Source of the DNA: a virus
IMG/VR virus record: IMGVR_UViG_3300027881_000042
Coordinates: 1 to 36,519 of that record
Length of the DNA stretch: 36,519 bases
Reading direction: 5' to 3' (one strand)
The first letter of the stretch is position 1. Every line of letters starts with the position of its first letter. Positions 36,316-36,519 of this stretch are shown piece by piece. Under the pieces are notes generated by a model. That model did not search any database. It saw nothing but the letters and a program-made list of their open reading frames with translations, and had not been told where the DNA came from. The position numbers and the translations under genes are program-made.

Positions 36316-36519
36316 TTAGTCCTGCCTGATGGCGCGTGGCATCTGCGGTGCTCCATCCTCTCGCACGAAGCAATCCTCTTCAGGCGGCGGTGGCGGCGGT
36401 GGTGACGCCGAGAACGGGCCGGAGGCTTCGTAGCCAAGCTCGTATCCAACGATGTCCGCTACGATCCTGTCCCACGTAGTAAAGTGGAACGGCCCGTCCG
36501 CGAGGTCGTTGCCACGCTT
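36316..36519 (-). CDS. C-terminal end of an unknown gene
   Basis: The frame is open from the right edge of the window to TAA at 36316, giving the last 67 residues of a protein. It contains F-H-F-T-T-W-D-R-I-V-A-D-I-V-G-Y-E-L-G-Y, a run of seven Pro near the middle and a polar tail. The start is outside the window. No family is recognised. Confidence 0.6.
   Translation of the reverse strand, partial: KRGNDLADGPFHFTTWDRIVADIVGYELGYEASGPFSASPPPPPPPEEDCFVREDGAPQMPRAIRQD

Noticed and set aside
35559-36449. Longer 296-residue version of the first internal protein
   Set aside because: The extra N-terminal residues are low-complexity and Arg-rich and cover the end of another gene and a 28-residue gene; the GTG at 36212 places the leader at the start.

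Overview
The window is a GC-rich, gene-dense stretch in which every gene I can support lies on the minus strand, so transcription runs from position 36519 toward 1. Neighbouring genes mostly abut or overlap by a few bases (ATGA, TGATG), which suggests long operons. It is the virion-structure region of a tailed phage with a contractile tail (myovirus). The hallmarks are a T4 gp23-like major capsid protein, a T4 gp21-like prohead protease fused to a scaffold, a tail sheath, a tail tube and several neck or connector-type proteins. A lipoprotein with a lipobox and two membrane/coiled-coil proteins suggest a Gram-negative host, but the sequence does not name it. No terminase, portal, baseplate or endolysin is visible.

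Layout in transcription order. (1) 36519-29236: the end of an unknown gene, a 28-residue membrane peptide, and a run of putative capsid-internal proteins, interrupted by a jelly-roll virion protein and a ParB-like protein. The largest is an 843-residue protein that starts with an ADP-ribosyltransferase-like domain. (2) 29233-26215: protease/scaffold with a nested scaffold start, then the major capsid protein, followed by a hairpin that mimics a tRNA acceptor/T-arm. (3) 26110-16765: more putative internal proteins mixed with membrane proteins, a lipoprotein built of Asp-Thr hexad repeats, and an MT-A70 adenine methyltransferase. (4) 16755-12539: small beta-rich virion proteins, two compact folded-RNA candidates, and neck/connector-type proteins. 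(5) 12520-5557: a second block of modular proteins. (6) 5556-1: tail-completion genes, two helix-hairpin-helix proteins, the sheath, the tube and the start of the next tail gene, with hairpins after sheath and tube.

The most interesting system is the modular protein family. At least twelve proteins begin with a short leader of the form M-K/R-x-x-(Y/F/W)-L-E-W-A-x-x-x-E, very like the capsid-targeting sequence of T4 internal proteins, which the prohead protease removes after a Glu. About twenty proteins also carry an internal E-S/A-x-K-H-E-Q-like motif, usually at domain borders and often about 80 residues apart. The domains between these motifs come from a few recurring types: an SH3-like barrel, a short helical Asp...Gly motif, an alpha-beta 'GF...W-I' module and a Cys mini-repeat. 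I infer that these are protease-processed, capsid-packaged polyproteins, probably delivered to the host with the DNA. The motifs are visible in the sequence; the cleavage, packaging and delivery are inference.
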